Positions 12,546 to 24,059 of a stretch of 64,000 nucleotides of DNA are shown one piece after another. Location of the stretch: NCBI RefSeq assembly GCF_022201045.2, contig NC_068562.1:7980001-8044000 (forward strand), given 5' to 3'. The translations under genes and the position numbers were made by a program. Numbering within the stretch: position 1 is the first letter of the stretch; each line of letters begins with the position of its first letter. The DNA comes from Citrus sinensis (taxonomy: Eukaryota > Streptophyta > Magnoliopsida > Sapindales > Rutaceae). The notes beneath the pieces were generated by a model. The model ran no database searches, was not told the DNA's origin, and saw nothing but the letters and a program-made list of their open reading frames with translations.

Positions 12546-13552
12546 GTTTTTCTCATAATATTTTACAGCTTTTACGAATGACCCTAATAATTTTCATTAT
12601 CTACTATCACGCCCTATCAATATTACCACTTAATATCAAAAGTTCAACTAAAAAAAAAAAAAAACCTCATCCCAACTATGAATAGATTAACCACTTTTTA
12701 GTTTTTTTTTTTTTTTTTAAGTTTTGATTTAAAAAGGACAACAGGGTATTATAAAAATTATAAGAAATGAGCCGTCAAAACTATTAATTAGGAAGAAAAG
12801 TTATAGTCTCTTCTAAGAAATAGATTATTTAAGTTCATTTTTCTCAACCCAGTGATACAATGAGAAGCATTCTTGATTATTTTGAAATTTATCTAGAATG
12901 CGGTAACAGATGAACATAAATTATTGTAATTAGTGGGAAATATAATTATTAGGGTACTTTATAATGCATTGCCTGCCTGCAAGGATTTGCTGTGCTCGTG
13001 GGCCTGCAGGTGGTGGGAAACCCAATTGAGAAAGAAGATCATGTGCTTAGAAGAAACACCTGCTGCAAGCATTGTGGATTTTCAAGATTCGTATCATATG
13101 CCACGATAGACATCACCATCTTATAATCATTATCACTAATTATTCTTCTCTCCTAATTAATCAACTTAGCATATTAGACATGCATAGGAATTAATAAAAT
13201 AAAAGCTAAGAGAATATATAACTTTTGAGAATTTCAAAAGCAGACACAAATCAAACACAACATCAACAATTTTGATCTTTGTTGGGGGGTAGTGATTAAG
13301 TCAAATACAGTTAAATACTAGCATCCACATGTGATGTTCTGATAAAAGGAATCATGACTCCATAGTTAATGAGTTAAATGAAAATAATTAACAAATGATT
13401 GTTCCCCGTAATGAATAATTGAAGTTCAAATATTTTAGGCAACTTATATATTGCCTAGTTTGAGTAAGGAAAATTGCTATGAATCCATCTGTGATCAAAA
13501 GAATTGCATTTAATTAACCGTCGAGGTTAGGATGCATTTTTACTTTCGAGAA

Positions 13553-13554
13553 AG

Positions 13555-13588
<34 letters not shown>
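13553..13588. repeat. (ATA)n trinucleotide microsatellite
   Basis: About eleven uninterrupted AAT/ATA units stand in the spacer upstream of the HSP gene. Confidence 0.9.
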
Positions 13589-13898
13589 TAATTATTTAAA
13601 TTCGGCCAATTGAATAGAGTGAATTTCAAATTTCTTTTATCATCTTCAAAAAATCAATTAATTATCACATGTGCGTTCATCTCTTTCTATTTACGATGAG
13701 TTGATATTCCAAAGTGATACTTTTCGTGATTCATGAAGCTAATTTTTATTTTTTTTATTTTATCATATTCATGCTTCTCAAGAAGCTTGAATTTGATCAA
13801 GGGAAAGGCATTGTAATGAAGCCACGTAGACATAAAAGACAACGAAAAGTACACGTGTAATCGTAGGACTCCTCCACAAGGGACTAGGGAGTGGTTTT

Positions 13899-13965
13899 TT
13901 CCAGATTGTTCGAGCTCCGTTGTGCACTGAATCTTTCCCGAACTTTCTCTTCTTCGCTTTTAAAT
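13899..13965 (+). promoter_or_regulatory. Heat-shock promoter: two HSEs and a TATA box
   Basis: A perfect three-unit heat-shock element, TTCCCGAACTTTC (TTCnnGAAnnTTC), lies at 13935-13947. A four-unit near match, TTCCAGATTGTTCGAGCT, lies at 13899-13916. A TATA-like TTTAAATA follows at 13958-13965. This spacing is that of plant small-HSP promoters driven by HSF trimers. It implies transcription starts near 13990-14000, about 970 bp before the ATG, and therefore a 5'-UTR intron. Confidence 0.8.
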
Positions 13966-14124
13966 ATCCACTCAACTTTTCTCTTGAACCAAGCAGGATT
14001 CGAAGCCCAAGCTGGTAGCCGTATATACACAAATCCCGTTAAAATTACGAATTTTTCTCGCGCTGTGCCGCGTCTTCTCGCAGGAGTTCCTTTCCCGCGC
14101 AAATTCATAACGCTGCGAACAAGG

Positions 14125-14934
14125 GTAAGTAATTGCCTGTTGTTGTGCACTCCTTTTCTCTTCTTTTTCAACCAAAAATTGCTTTTCAACTTACTCAAGA
14201 ACTTAACATCTCTAGACATTTAGATGTTTGATGATTCAATCTTCCAAATGAAGATGAGGAAATAACATTTGGGTCCCTAATTTTTGTTTTGTTATCTTCT
14301 GTTGGGAAAAATGGATTTAGTTTTTTTTTTTTTTTTGCAAACAGGTCCTTCATGTATATTAAAATGACTGAAGGACACTTTAGTGCTAAATTGATGCGAG
14401 GGTAATTTGGTTATTTAAATAGCAGTTATTGGTTATTGGTTAAGGACTGATTAGATATAAATGAAACAAATTCTCTTTATCGGAATAATTTTTAAAATCA
14501 GGGATCTGGGTGTTATTCCTCAAAAGAAACAGAACATTTCTTGCGGTTTTTTTTTTTTTTAAGTCTGATATACAGAGATATTACTGACATTACATCAGAC
14601 ATTACAATTAATATTTACAATCATACTATATAACTGGGACCACTATCATACATTGACACACTGAAGTATATGTCCAGATATTTTAAACCCTCTCTAATAT
14701 TCGAGGGGTGCCTGCTCCACTCACATTTCGTAAGGGAGAGACTGTCTCCACTCAATTAATTGATAATTGAAGAAGAACTGAAACTAACCTCCATAATGCT
14801 CTTATGGAAGCTCGAACCCTTGCACTCAACATTGTAAGTGCAAGGCTTCTCCCATTGGACCAAAGGTCCATTGGTAACATTTCTTGCGGTTGAAGTGGAA
14901 GTATCTAACAATTTTAATTCACTGGCATTTGCAG
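14125..14934 (+). other. Predicted 5'-UTR intron of the small HSP gene
   Basis: A consensus donor GTAAGT at 14125-14130 follows a leader exon that begins just past the TATA box. The acceptor TTTGCAG ends at 14934, immediately before a GA-repeat leader and the ATG at 14963. The intron is 810 bp, of which 343 bp is a SINE plus one target-duplication copy. It is inferred from sequence only. Confidence 0.6.
14549..14875 (-). mobile_element. tRNA-type SINE with 16-bp target duplication
   Basis: The element lies antisense to the host intron. Its poly(A) tail reads as T12 at 14549-14560. It is flanked by perfect 16-bp direct repeats AACATTTCTTGCGGTT at 14533-14548 and 14876-14891, the expected target-site duplication of LINE-mediated insertion. 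A Pol III B-box-like GGTTCGAGCTTCC reads on the minus strand near 14806-14818, about 60 bp from the 5' end. Length is 327 bp with the tail. No ORF is present, as expected of a SINE. Confidence 0.88.
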
Positions 14935-14935
14935 A

Positions 14936-14956
14936 GAGAGAGAGAGAGAGAGAGAG
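14936..14956 (+). repeat. (GA)n in the HSP 5' leader
   Basis: About ten GA units stand immediately upstream of the start codon and after the proposed acceptor. GA-rich leaders are frequent in plant genes and are the usual targets of BPC/GAGA-binding proteins. Confidence 0.85.
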
Positions 14957-14962
14957 TTGAAA

Positions 14963-15564
14963 ATGAGTCGAGTAATTGATGATGTGGCAGCAGCAGTGAA
15001 CCATTTGTTTGATATACCAGAGACAATGGAGAAGTTCACAACGCCTTCAAGGTCTCCTCATCAAGAGACAAATAAAAGCAAGGGAGTGAGTAGCATTCCC
15101 GTTGATATTTTGGATTCCCCCAAGGAGTACATTTTCTTCATGGATGTTCCTGGTCGCACTAAATCTGATATCCAGGTAATTTTTGCAATGACAAATTTAT
15201 ATTTTCATCGTATGTTATCGTGAATTTGCAATTTCCTCAACAGTCTGCTATGTTTGTGAATGCCATCTGCTTTTACTTTTTATTCACTGATGATTGGATT
15301 CTGTAGGTCACGGTTGAAGATGAGAAAACCTTGGTAATTCGGAGCAATGGGAAAAGAAAACGTGAAGATGGCGAAGAGGAAGGATGCAAGTACATCAGGC
15401 TTGAGAGGAGGGTACCCCATAAGCTGCTGAGGAAGTTCAAGTTGCCGGAAGATGCCAATGTGTCGGCCATCTCGGCCAAATGTGAAAATGGGGTTTTGAC
15501 AATTGTTGTTGAGAAGCTACCTCCCCCAGCAAAGCCCAAGACTGTGGAAGTCGCCATTTTTTGA
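14963..15564 (+). CDS. Class III small heat-shock protein (HSP20), 2 coding exons
   Basis: This gene encodes an ATP-independent holdase chaperone. Exon 1 is 14963-15175 and exon 2 is 15307-15564, joined by a phase-0 GT-AG intron to give 156 residues. The start [20 protein letters not shown] and a single intron are features of the class III (HSP17.4-III type) sHSPs. The alpha-crystallin domain runs from about residue 45 ([18 protein letters not shown]) to 150, with the conserved [19 protein letters not shown] block. A basic KRKR at residues 87-90 sits where class III proteins carry a nuclear localisation signal. The C-terminus ends VEVAIF and lacks a textbook I-x-I motif. Heat-shock elements and a TATA box at 13899-13965 and a 5'-UTR intron give the likely regulation. 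Family certain; class III very likely. Confidence 0.93.
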
Positions 15565-16227
15565 AGTAGATATTGGAAAGTTGGAAACTGGCAGGGATGT
15601 ACAAATCCACGTGTTGCCGATGGGTTTCTGATTCTGTGTCTCCTTTTTTGTATCAATAGATTTTGGTATTAGTAGGATTCCCGTCTAAAGTGGGATTGTT
15701 CCACGAAATAATGTAGCGTGTGCTTGTAGTAATGAAAGATTGTGTTCTAAATTGAAGCTCTCTCTTTGTTTTCACTATACAGAACAATGGAAGAAATGAG
15801 CAGACCGTGTATGGAGGCCTGGTTATGGAATACAAATTTGCTTGATGTGGAAAATAGATTGAACTTTGAACTAGATAAATGGTTTTCAATGTGCGTACAA
15901 GTAATGAAAATGTAGAGGAAAAAAGACTCGGTGGTACTAACATTAACCCATTCGATCATTCCAAGACTATCGTCCCTTCAGCAAGTAAGGGATCAACGCT
16001 TGTAGTGTACAATAGGTGAATTTAGAAGCAAAAAGATTAGATGGTACAAACATTAAGCCACCCGGATCATTTCAAAACTTCCGTCCCTTCTGCAAGAGAG
16101 GGACTAACGCTAACAAGATTACCGGAAAGAGGTATCACTTAATTCGCGCCAATCGCTATATATCTTCTTGATAGGCTGGGAAGGGTTCAAGGGTCGTCGA
16201 TGCAGCCAGAAGTACTCATGGTGAAAG
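15565..16227. other. Convergent spacer between HSP and SWA2
   Basis: It holds the 3' UTRs of both genes. Two diverged direct copies of an 81-bp sequence start near 15919 and 16029; each contains CCGTCCCTTC/TCGTCCCTTC words and ends ACGCT. No gene is seen. Confidence 0.6.
15919..16110. repeat. Diverged ~81-bp direct duplication
   Basis: Copies at about 15919-15999 and 16029-16110 share AAAAAGA, GGTAC(T/A)AACATTAA, GATCATT and CGTCCCTTC. They lie in the shared 3' region of HSP and SWA2. Confidence 0.65.
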
Positions 16228-19200
16228 TTACATAGATGGCATCCTTTTCTTTTTCAAATTTAGTTTTTTCTCTCCAGCGGATTTCATTTCGCTTGGATCA
16301 TTGTCGTCTAGCAAGTGTTGGTAGTCTTCAAGACTTGCAAATGGCGTTGCCCCGGCCTTCTTATGGGATTTCCTCTTCCGTTTTCGTCTACCCAATTTGC
16401 TGCCCTCATCACTACCATCATCCTCGGCCCCAATATTAAGTTGTACATTATCATCATCGTCGTCGCTGTGACTGAAATAGTTAGTATCAAAATCTTCTCT
16501 CTCTGCAGAATCATCAGGAGCGCCCATCTCTAAATCACTTGCATCACCAACCAAGTCATCATCATCTTCATCAGCAACTTTGTCCAAATCATCATAATCA
16601 TAATCACCATCTCCTACCAATGAAAGGTCCGTGGAATCTAACATATTGTCAATCTCTTCATTGTCACTCTCATCGCCACCCTCGACCTCATAATCATCAC
16701 CGTCCACATCAAACAACTCCTCTGCCGCCTCATCCTCTGCTCCTTTCTTCTTTTTCTTCTTTTTTGGTTTCTTAGTGGTGTTTACTTTGTTCATATAAAA
16801 CTTGTGGAAGACGAGATCTTCTGGGGGCACATCCACTTCAGCCAGGGACAGAATCTCTTGGCCAATTAACTGGTGGTTCATATCAAGCTGCAGAAAAGGA
16901 AAGGAGTGTTTCAGAGAATAGAATGGCAGCCACCGTTTATGTGGATGAAAATGTATAATCTGAAGAGCTAAAGTAGGTACTTTGGAAACAGTAAAAAGCT
17001 AACCTTCTTAGCAGGTTCAATTTGAGAACCACCGTGCCATGTAGTTGGCTTTGGTTTTTTCTCCATGAACTTGTCTAGAAAAGCAGTAAGTGTTAAATCA
17101 CTTAATGGATTTCCATTGTATACAATGTTGGCCCCAGAAAGAAGAGTTCCAGCCATGGTTGAAACAGATGGATGCACATGTGAAGCAAGTACCATCAGCT
17201 CCCACCAGCTCACATGATCTGCATTGCTGTTGATTCATTGACAAAGAAAAGTCATGAAAATGAACAGTATCTGAGTATAATCTAAAAGCTAAAACTAAGC
17301 AACCCTATAAACAGAAAGAATAATAGTAGGAGCAGTTATTTCAGCTGTTCAATCGTTTGTCTACCATACTTCTGATGGTGATGAGAATTAAATGAGATGT
17401 GCTATGGCACTTCAATTTCTCGTCATCAGATATGATCTGACATCTATTAGTGCGACAACTATTATATTTATTGCAAGCAGGTGAGACCAAAAGAAATTAA
17501 TGAAACAAAAAATACCAGTAAGAAGGTTCTCTGTGTCGCGGATTGTATCCTCCAGGCAGAGAAGACTTAGAAGATGTAGGAGGTTGCGGCACATGATGAG
17601 ATGGTGCTTTTGATTTCTGAAGGTCTTTTGGATTGTCTCTGATGATCAGTTCCTCTGGTTGATCGGAAACATCTTCTTCAGAATCAGAGGTAGGAATGTC
17701 TTCATCTTCTGAAGATTCACTGTCAGACTTTGCATCATCAGTTCTTTTAACTAATTTGACATCATTTTCTTCTATCTTTGATGCATCGCTTGGTTCGTTA
17801 TCAGTTTCTTCTACAACATCTTCAAAATGTTCAAGATCTTCATCAACGGACTCATTCTGCAGCACCATATTCCTATGAGAAGAAGAAAGATTATTAATTA
17901 AGAACCGTTAAATTTTCATCATCCCATTGGCATGACCTAGCACAGACCATAACTAGATTAAAACAAGCCTTACCACAAAGGGGGTCTCGCTTTAAGAACT
18001 TCAGAGAGAAGGAAGAGGCATCCACAAGCATACTGAGGTGGCTGCTGGAGCACAACCTGTTCAAGTATTTAAATAGTCAAACTCCACTCGAGTGTAGAAC
18101 ACCAAAAAGCTGCAGTTCTATCATATGCAATTCCCTTGTGCAAGTTTTAATCGTCATCAGTGCTTCCACATTACTCCAGAGAAAATGAATAAGATATAAA
18201 GTTCATTTATACGAAAAGGAATGCAGGCCCTTACAAATTGATAGCAACTAAGCAATGCCCAAAAATAAAAAAATAAAAAAAAAGGAATGTCTGAAACCTA
18301 AACTAGCACATGTTAACCTAACTTTGTCAAGAAGGCAAGGAAGCAAACAGTGCAAAATTCAGTTGGTCAGCACCAATAACAAAATTAAAAACTGTAAAAT
18401 TCTGGGAAAGCTATCTAAGCATATTCAAAGGAAAGACGGATGCAAAGAGGGAATAAAGAATATAAATAACCTGCAACAGACGCTTTGAAAAGGCAGCTAC
18501 TCGCTTCAAATTTACATCATTCTTCATTGCTCTATGAAGAAGTCCAATAAACATTTCTGCCTGAAAACGAGACCATGTTAATAACCTGGGGGGGAAAAGG
18601 GGCAACTGAACCTTTGAAAACAGATGCATGCTTACTATAACTCTCTGCTAAATTAACTGTTAATAAAAATTGTGAATGAGTATTACGGAATTCAGGTTGG
18701 AAAATGTTAAGGCAATCAGTGAACATAAAGGCAATGCTACATCAAATGATTGTATCCCCTTGGGCCTGTAAGATGAGAAGTGGTAGAGGATCAGTTTCAA
18801 TTGCTTCGGCCCTTTCATCGTCTCTAATTGAAGTTATCGAAGCCAAAGTGAAAACAAGAGAAATGCACATATGGAAAAGAAGTGAGCAAAACCTGGATGG
18901 TCATTAGATTTCAATGACAACCGAGGTAGGCAAGCATATTAAAGGACTTTAATCAGCCTCCAAGGACTCTCAAGTGAAGTAAAAGATATTGAAGCTAACA
19001 TACTATAAATGAGTAATAATTTCAATACCACCAAAAAAAAAAAAAAAATCACAAATCAATTGTTTTAAAGGTAAAAAACATCTTGCATCCCATAGAAGCA
19101 TGCATTTAATTAATTCTTAAAATTGCAATGGCATTGCATGGTGCATGATCAGGAAAAGGAAAAGGCACCAATTACATTCCATGGTCAAGCTCTCAAATGC

Positions 19201-22200
19201 TCTCAAACAAAAGATGTATATTAACCCCAATTTACTTGCCTTAGAAGAATTCATGGCAGCTGGAAGCAGAAGTTTGGAGTACAAGGCACGGTAAAACCGA
19301 TCACTGACAATGTGATTCTTGGATGAAATTTTATCAAGAAGCATCAATGCTTGAACTCCTACATTAAAATTTTTTGAATGAACCTGCATAATATATTTAT
19401 TTTGAAATCTAGTGTCATGATAACAATAATCCTAATCAGTAAACGGATCTAGCCATTACTTGAGTGAATTTTGTTGCAAGATAAAAATAATGAACTAGCA
19501 GTAAGCCCTTGAGCTTTTACCAGTTTAAAGAGCATTGGCGTTTGCACTTCAATAATGTCATCAGCTTCATTACTTGAAACATAAGGAAATGCTCGGTTAA
19601 CTCCCTGACCAGATGACATCACAGTCAGAAAACCCCCAAGTAATGTTCGAAAAGCCAATAAGCTCAGCAACTCTTTTACTGTCATATATGCTGTAACCTC
19701 TGCAGTGAAAGGAATTGATATATACTGACCATCAGAAGAGCTGATAAAATCCTAGAATCCAGTTCAATGTGAGGTTCTGGTGAGATCTTTAGTTGACTCT
19801 TCTTTGAGAAAGTAGAAATATGTTTATTCCCTGTTTTGCTGTTCTTATCCATCTTATCCCCCGCACCTGCCTCAGTTATTAGTACCTGAGATCATTTTGC
19901 GAATACTTCAATTTCTAAGACAATCTAGTATAGTTAGATGGATTTTGATTTTGTAACTATGCAAACCCTCAGTAGAAAGGATCCCACATTTATGAAAGAT
20001 AGAATGTTCAGATAATTTGATGAAATTAGTATAAACAGAACAGCACATGTAGAAGAAAGCGCAAAGCTTATCTGAAAAAAGAAGGCGATAGAAAAATGCA
20101 TAAATACGAAGTAGCATTGAAAGTCCAAAAATACCTTAAACAATGCAAAATAGACATCTATCAAGCGTTTTGCCACCTTTGGTCCATCCCCTTTATGGCT
20201 AAGACGAATTTGGCTCAAGAAATTAACCTGCATATGTGAGCAGATCAACAATCATTGCAGGCGAAACAAAGTCAATACTAGTCGCCGGGAGGTGGGTTGA
20301 ACAAGAATCTAGAAGAACAGAAACAGCCTAAAAATCAATTAATTTATAGTCCAGATGATCATAATTAGTTTAGCACATGAGAAACAAAGACTTCTGATAG
20401 ACATGATGCCAATTTTAACCGTTATGCAAAAATAATATTATCCTCAACCGGATAATTTTAACATCAAATAACAAGATGTAAACATCCCATCATAAATAAA
20501 CAAAATTCTAGTAAAATGTTTGAAGCCAACAGATTGGAAAAATACACTCTCGGGATATTAAGGTGGTTGGATCAACAAGCATAATCCAAATTGTACTAGA
20601 CAATTTATTTGTAGTATATATGATTGAACCTACAGCATGGTACTTTGCTCGTAATCCCAAATGAGGCCGGAAGAGAAAAGAATCCACTTCATTTATTACA
20701 ACAGCCTGCAAAGAAAAGATGTTCTTAATTATTATGACTATACAGTGTAAAGTCACCACTGTTTTGCAAATTGCTTGATGCCCATTTGAAATAGCAATAG
20801 ACTTCTAATGAACATGATCCATCAGAAACTGAATCCAAGAGGAAGCATTTTTTTCCCCAAAAACGTGAAAATGCAACATAGATTAAGCATGTTATCAGAT
20901 GTCCAGAAAATGTGGTTGGAAAGTAGATATTGTGTTATACATACAAAATTAAACAACGGTGTAACTCATGTATCTTTCTTCTGTAGAATGTGAATGTTAA
21001 AGCAGAAAGCAGGGTAAACAGTTCACTAATAGAAATCGCCTCACAACCAAAATGCATTTCTATAAATTTCCAAATTAACCTTTACCAGCCTGCAAACAAC
21101 TTCTTAGCTGTCACAAATTCCTACTGCCCAAGCAAGCTGGGTCCGATATGGCATATCTAGCTAGATTCAAGGCATAACAACTCCAATGCAAACTGATCCT
21201 CCCCACTAGGAATTTAGTATCAACATCTCCAACTAACATAAAGTTTCAATTTGTCCAAGCTTATAAAAGATGGGATAAAGGAATTGGCAAAACAAACACA
21301 ATTGCGTTGGCCTCGAATACTTCAACTGACAGAGAATAAGAATTCACAATCTAGGTATACCTTCATATTTGGGTGATCAGCCAAAAGGTTCGACAAGTGA
21401 AAGTCAGCATTTGATGCACCTTTATTCTGGGGATCTCCGAGCTGTCAGTAATCAGAACATAAGAATAGGCATAAAACCAGTTCCGGGAGCTCATACTAAA
21501 AGCACTGGCCTTAGTGACTAATATCTTCAGATGGAGGGAAAGATCCAATTGAAACTTACTTTATTAACTAGAGCAGAAAGCAATCTGTGCTCTTGCTCTG
21601 GCTTGCTTGTCAGGAGGGCATAAACTATCTAAAAGTGAAATCAGTACACAACGAGTTTTAGCCAAATGCTATCATATCGAAATACATATGTAGATGCATA
21701 CAAATAAACACATATATACAGCTGTGCTTTATAGACTAACCTTCAAGGCCTTCGTTTTTAGTACAGGTAGCACATCTCTTGATGACTCCTCAAGTGCAAG
21801 AACAAAGCGTTCATATCTGCAAAATGGATAGAGCCCAACTTAGATTAGTACATATGATGCAGGCAACAGGCTGCAAAGAAAATCTAAGAATGGGCTCTGA
21901 TTTGGCACAAAGTGGGCTGCAATCATAAAAATTCTTAAAAACCAATTGAGTGTCTTCTTAGAACTATTTTCTCTTGAAAAGCAAAAAGCACTAATTATCA
22001 TCAAATTCATAAAAGATAATTCAAATGAAACTCAATAGAAACATAAACTTGTATGTCTCAACATGAAGTTCATTAATCCTCGTGACCATGAAGGCATAAA
22101 CAAGAAAAATCAATCCTCTATTCCATTCAACTCCTTAGGAAAATTCAAACATAACACTTCAGTCATTCAATTCCCATTCGCTAGTAGTTCATAGAATTGA

Positions 22201-23852
22201 TTTAAACATATAGATCATATGCAACTATGCCTAAGAACAAACCGGGCAATATGGTAAATGGAGACAGGTAAAAATAATAATCAAAAGATTAATTCCCTAA
22301 ATTTTGATTTCTTTTTCAAAGGTGAAAAATATAAAAATTTGATAGCAGCATAAAAAGAAAGAAAGAGATGCTGAAAATACCTCTGCTTCAGGAATTCTTC
22401 GTAATACCAAAAAAGTAAAAGGGAATAACCATCTTTTGTCTCTGGGAGATTATCTAGTGGCCGCTGTACAAGAGTCTTCAACTTACGATCAGGTAATAAA
22501 CTGGAAAAATAACAGTATAAGTCACAATTAAGCGAAGCACCGAAGCATTGAACTAGTAAAAAAGCCAAAAGCATCAGTAGTTAAACAAAGGAATCCGATA
22601 TAAGAGAGAAGCAACATTTATGATTAGAATTGGTTCTGTCCAATGACTCAAATATTCACTGTTTTTACTTTTCAATCATGGGATGCTATAAAATAAAGCA
22701 ATATGAAAGGGAAACGCGAGTGGCAATCAGAGAGGAACTAATCTTGAGGACATTTCACATAATAAAGCCCTCACTTATTAGGAGGCCACAAAACAATAAC
22801 TTTTTTGCTGATTTCCCAAGTTCTATATTGAATTTAGAGAGAAGAGAGGGAAGGGCTGACCTTGAAACAAAAAGTTCTTTCAATGCTTCAAACCCCGTTA
22901 ATGCATGCCGCTTCCCCACTTTTGATGAAACCATTCCTGCAACATACAAACAATAGAACAACCCAACTCATGGATTCGAACCTCTAACAACTTTTAAACA
23001 GGCAATAGAGATAGCAGACCAGAAGCTTCTTAAATTTTGTAACTTTTATTTACAACTGTGAATAAAATGTCGTGAAATACAAAACATACCCAAAAGAGCA
23101 TCAAGCGACCTCAAATTGGCCATCGGATTATCCCCAACGATAACACTAAACGCAGACACCTTATCAGCAGCAGTCCCCGATCTCTGCGTGGCAGCCAACA
23201 TCTTAATATCCCCAGTTTGCCCTCTTGATCCTTCATAATCACTCACATACTGCCACAGCAGCCTCTCTCCCAACTCTCTCTTCCTCTCCACATATTTCAA
23301 ATCCACCACTCTTTTGCTATTACTCTTCTCTTCACCGCCAAGCACTTTATCCTCCAATTCTTTAGCATCAACATACCACACACCGAGATTGCCAGCTTTC
23401 ACCAATGGAAGCTTCGGCATTTTCTTGTACTTATCGTGATTGGCACCACTCTCAAGGGTCAAAACTGGCGCCTTTGGCACTGGTTTTGAGTTGGAATTTT
23501 CCATTTCCTCCCTTAATTCTTGCTCAAAATGAGTTTTATCATTATCGTTATGCTTCTGGGGTTTAACAAACTTCTTATCAGGCTTTGGTTTTTGGTTCTT
23601 TTTATTGAATTTCGCGATATTTGGCTTCTGGGTATTACTGGGTTCTTGTTGAGCGCCACCTTTTTCATTGCTTTTCGATAATTTTTTCTGGGGTTTAATT
23701 GGGCCAGTTTTGCGAAAATCAGAATCGTTGAAGCCAGAGGAAGCAGCAGAAGCAGAAGACAAACCTAAAGAGGAAGCAAATGAAGCAATGTCCGATTTCA
23801 AGAGCTCTACGTCTTCTTTGTTTTTGGTTTTTGAAGGTTTTGAATCAGACAT
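16228..23852 (-). CDS. SWA2: Nucleolar ribosome-assembly factor SWA2/NOC1 (CEBPZ, Mak21 family), 16 exons
   Basis: It belongs to the CBF/Mak21 family; yeast Noc1 escorts early 60S pre-ribosomes in the nucleolus, and Arabidopsis SLOW WALKER2 is needed for gametophyte cell cycles. Exons: 23852-23090, 22936-22861, 22500-22381, 21816-21741, 21628-21560, 21441-21361, 20705-20634, 20227-20135, 19885-19730, 19604-19521, 19383-19240, 18560-18471, 18056-17974, 17872-17516, 17226-17004, 16887-16228. The sum is 3147 nt, or 1048 residues, with all phases consistent. The N-terminus is lysine-rich. Core motifs include GKRHALTGFEALKELF, LPETKDGYSLLLFWYYEEF, NEVDSFLFRPHLGLRAKYHA, PAAMNSSKAEMFIGLLHRAM and LASHVHPSVSTMAGTLL. 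The C-terminus is a K7 run, a long acidic stretch and GRRKRKRKSHKKAG. The intron after the exon ending at 19240 begins GC, not GT. Telo-box and site II motifs lie upstream. Confidence 0.95.
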
Positions 23853-23886
23853 TGTTGCTTATGTCGAGGTGATGATGCTCAGACGA

Positions 23887-24046
23887 AGGGTTTAAACAGA
23901 GGTTTTAGGGTTCCAAAATTCCTCGTCAGAGGCTCAGAGCATCCAAAGGGCGGCGTTCCACTTCCACGTTTCTTTAGTGTCACAGGAACTGGGCTGCCCG
24001 GAGTAATCTGTGGGTGGGCTCGGTTGGCCCCTTGTTCTTAAGCCCA
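23887..24046 (-). promoter_or_regulatory. SWA2 promoter with telo-box and site II motifs
   Basis: Upstream of the ATG (23852, minus strand), telo-box-type AGGGTTT stands at 23887-23893 and TTTTAGGGTT at 23903-23912. Site II TGGGCT/AGCCCA motifs stand at 23990-23995, 24015-24020 and 24041-24046. This combination is known from plant ribosomal-protein and ribosome-biogenesis promoters bound by TCP factors and telo-box binders. Function here is inferred. Confidence 0.65.
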
Positions 24047-24059
24047 CAATCCAACAGTA

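Larger units (their letters stand above)
10319..13890. other. AT-rich spacer with repeats between SAUR and HSP genes
   Basis: No supported gene. The spacer includes a microsatellite just upstream of the SAUR gene, a (GCTA)n palindrome, a long foldback element near 11955-12545 and a TAA microsatellite near 13553. The remaining sequence is AT-rich with no recognised coding potential. Confidence 0.6.

Noticed and set aside
13778..14223. Overlapping ORFs on both strands around 14 kb
   Set aside because: They coincide with the predicted HSP promoter and leader exon; base composition rather than coding explains them.
22965..22990. Perfect Pol III B-box-like GGTTCGAATCC on the minus strand in SWA2 intron 1, suggesting a tRNA or SINE
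   Set aside because: No A-box, acceptor stem or poly(A) tail could be placed around it, and the intron is only about 150 bp. Probably chance or a tiny relic.
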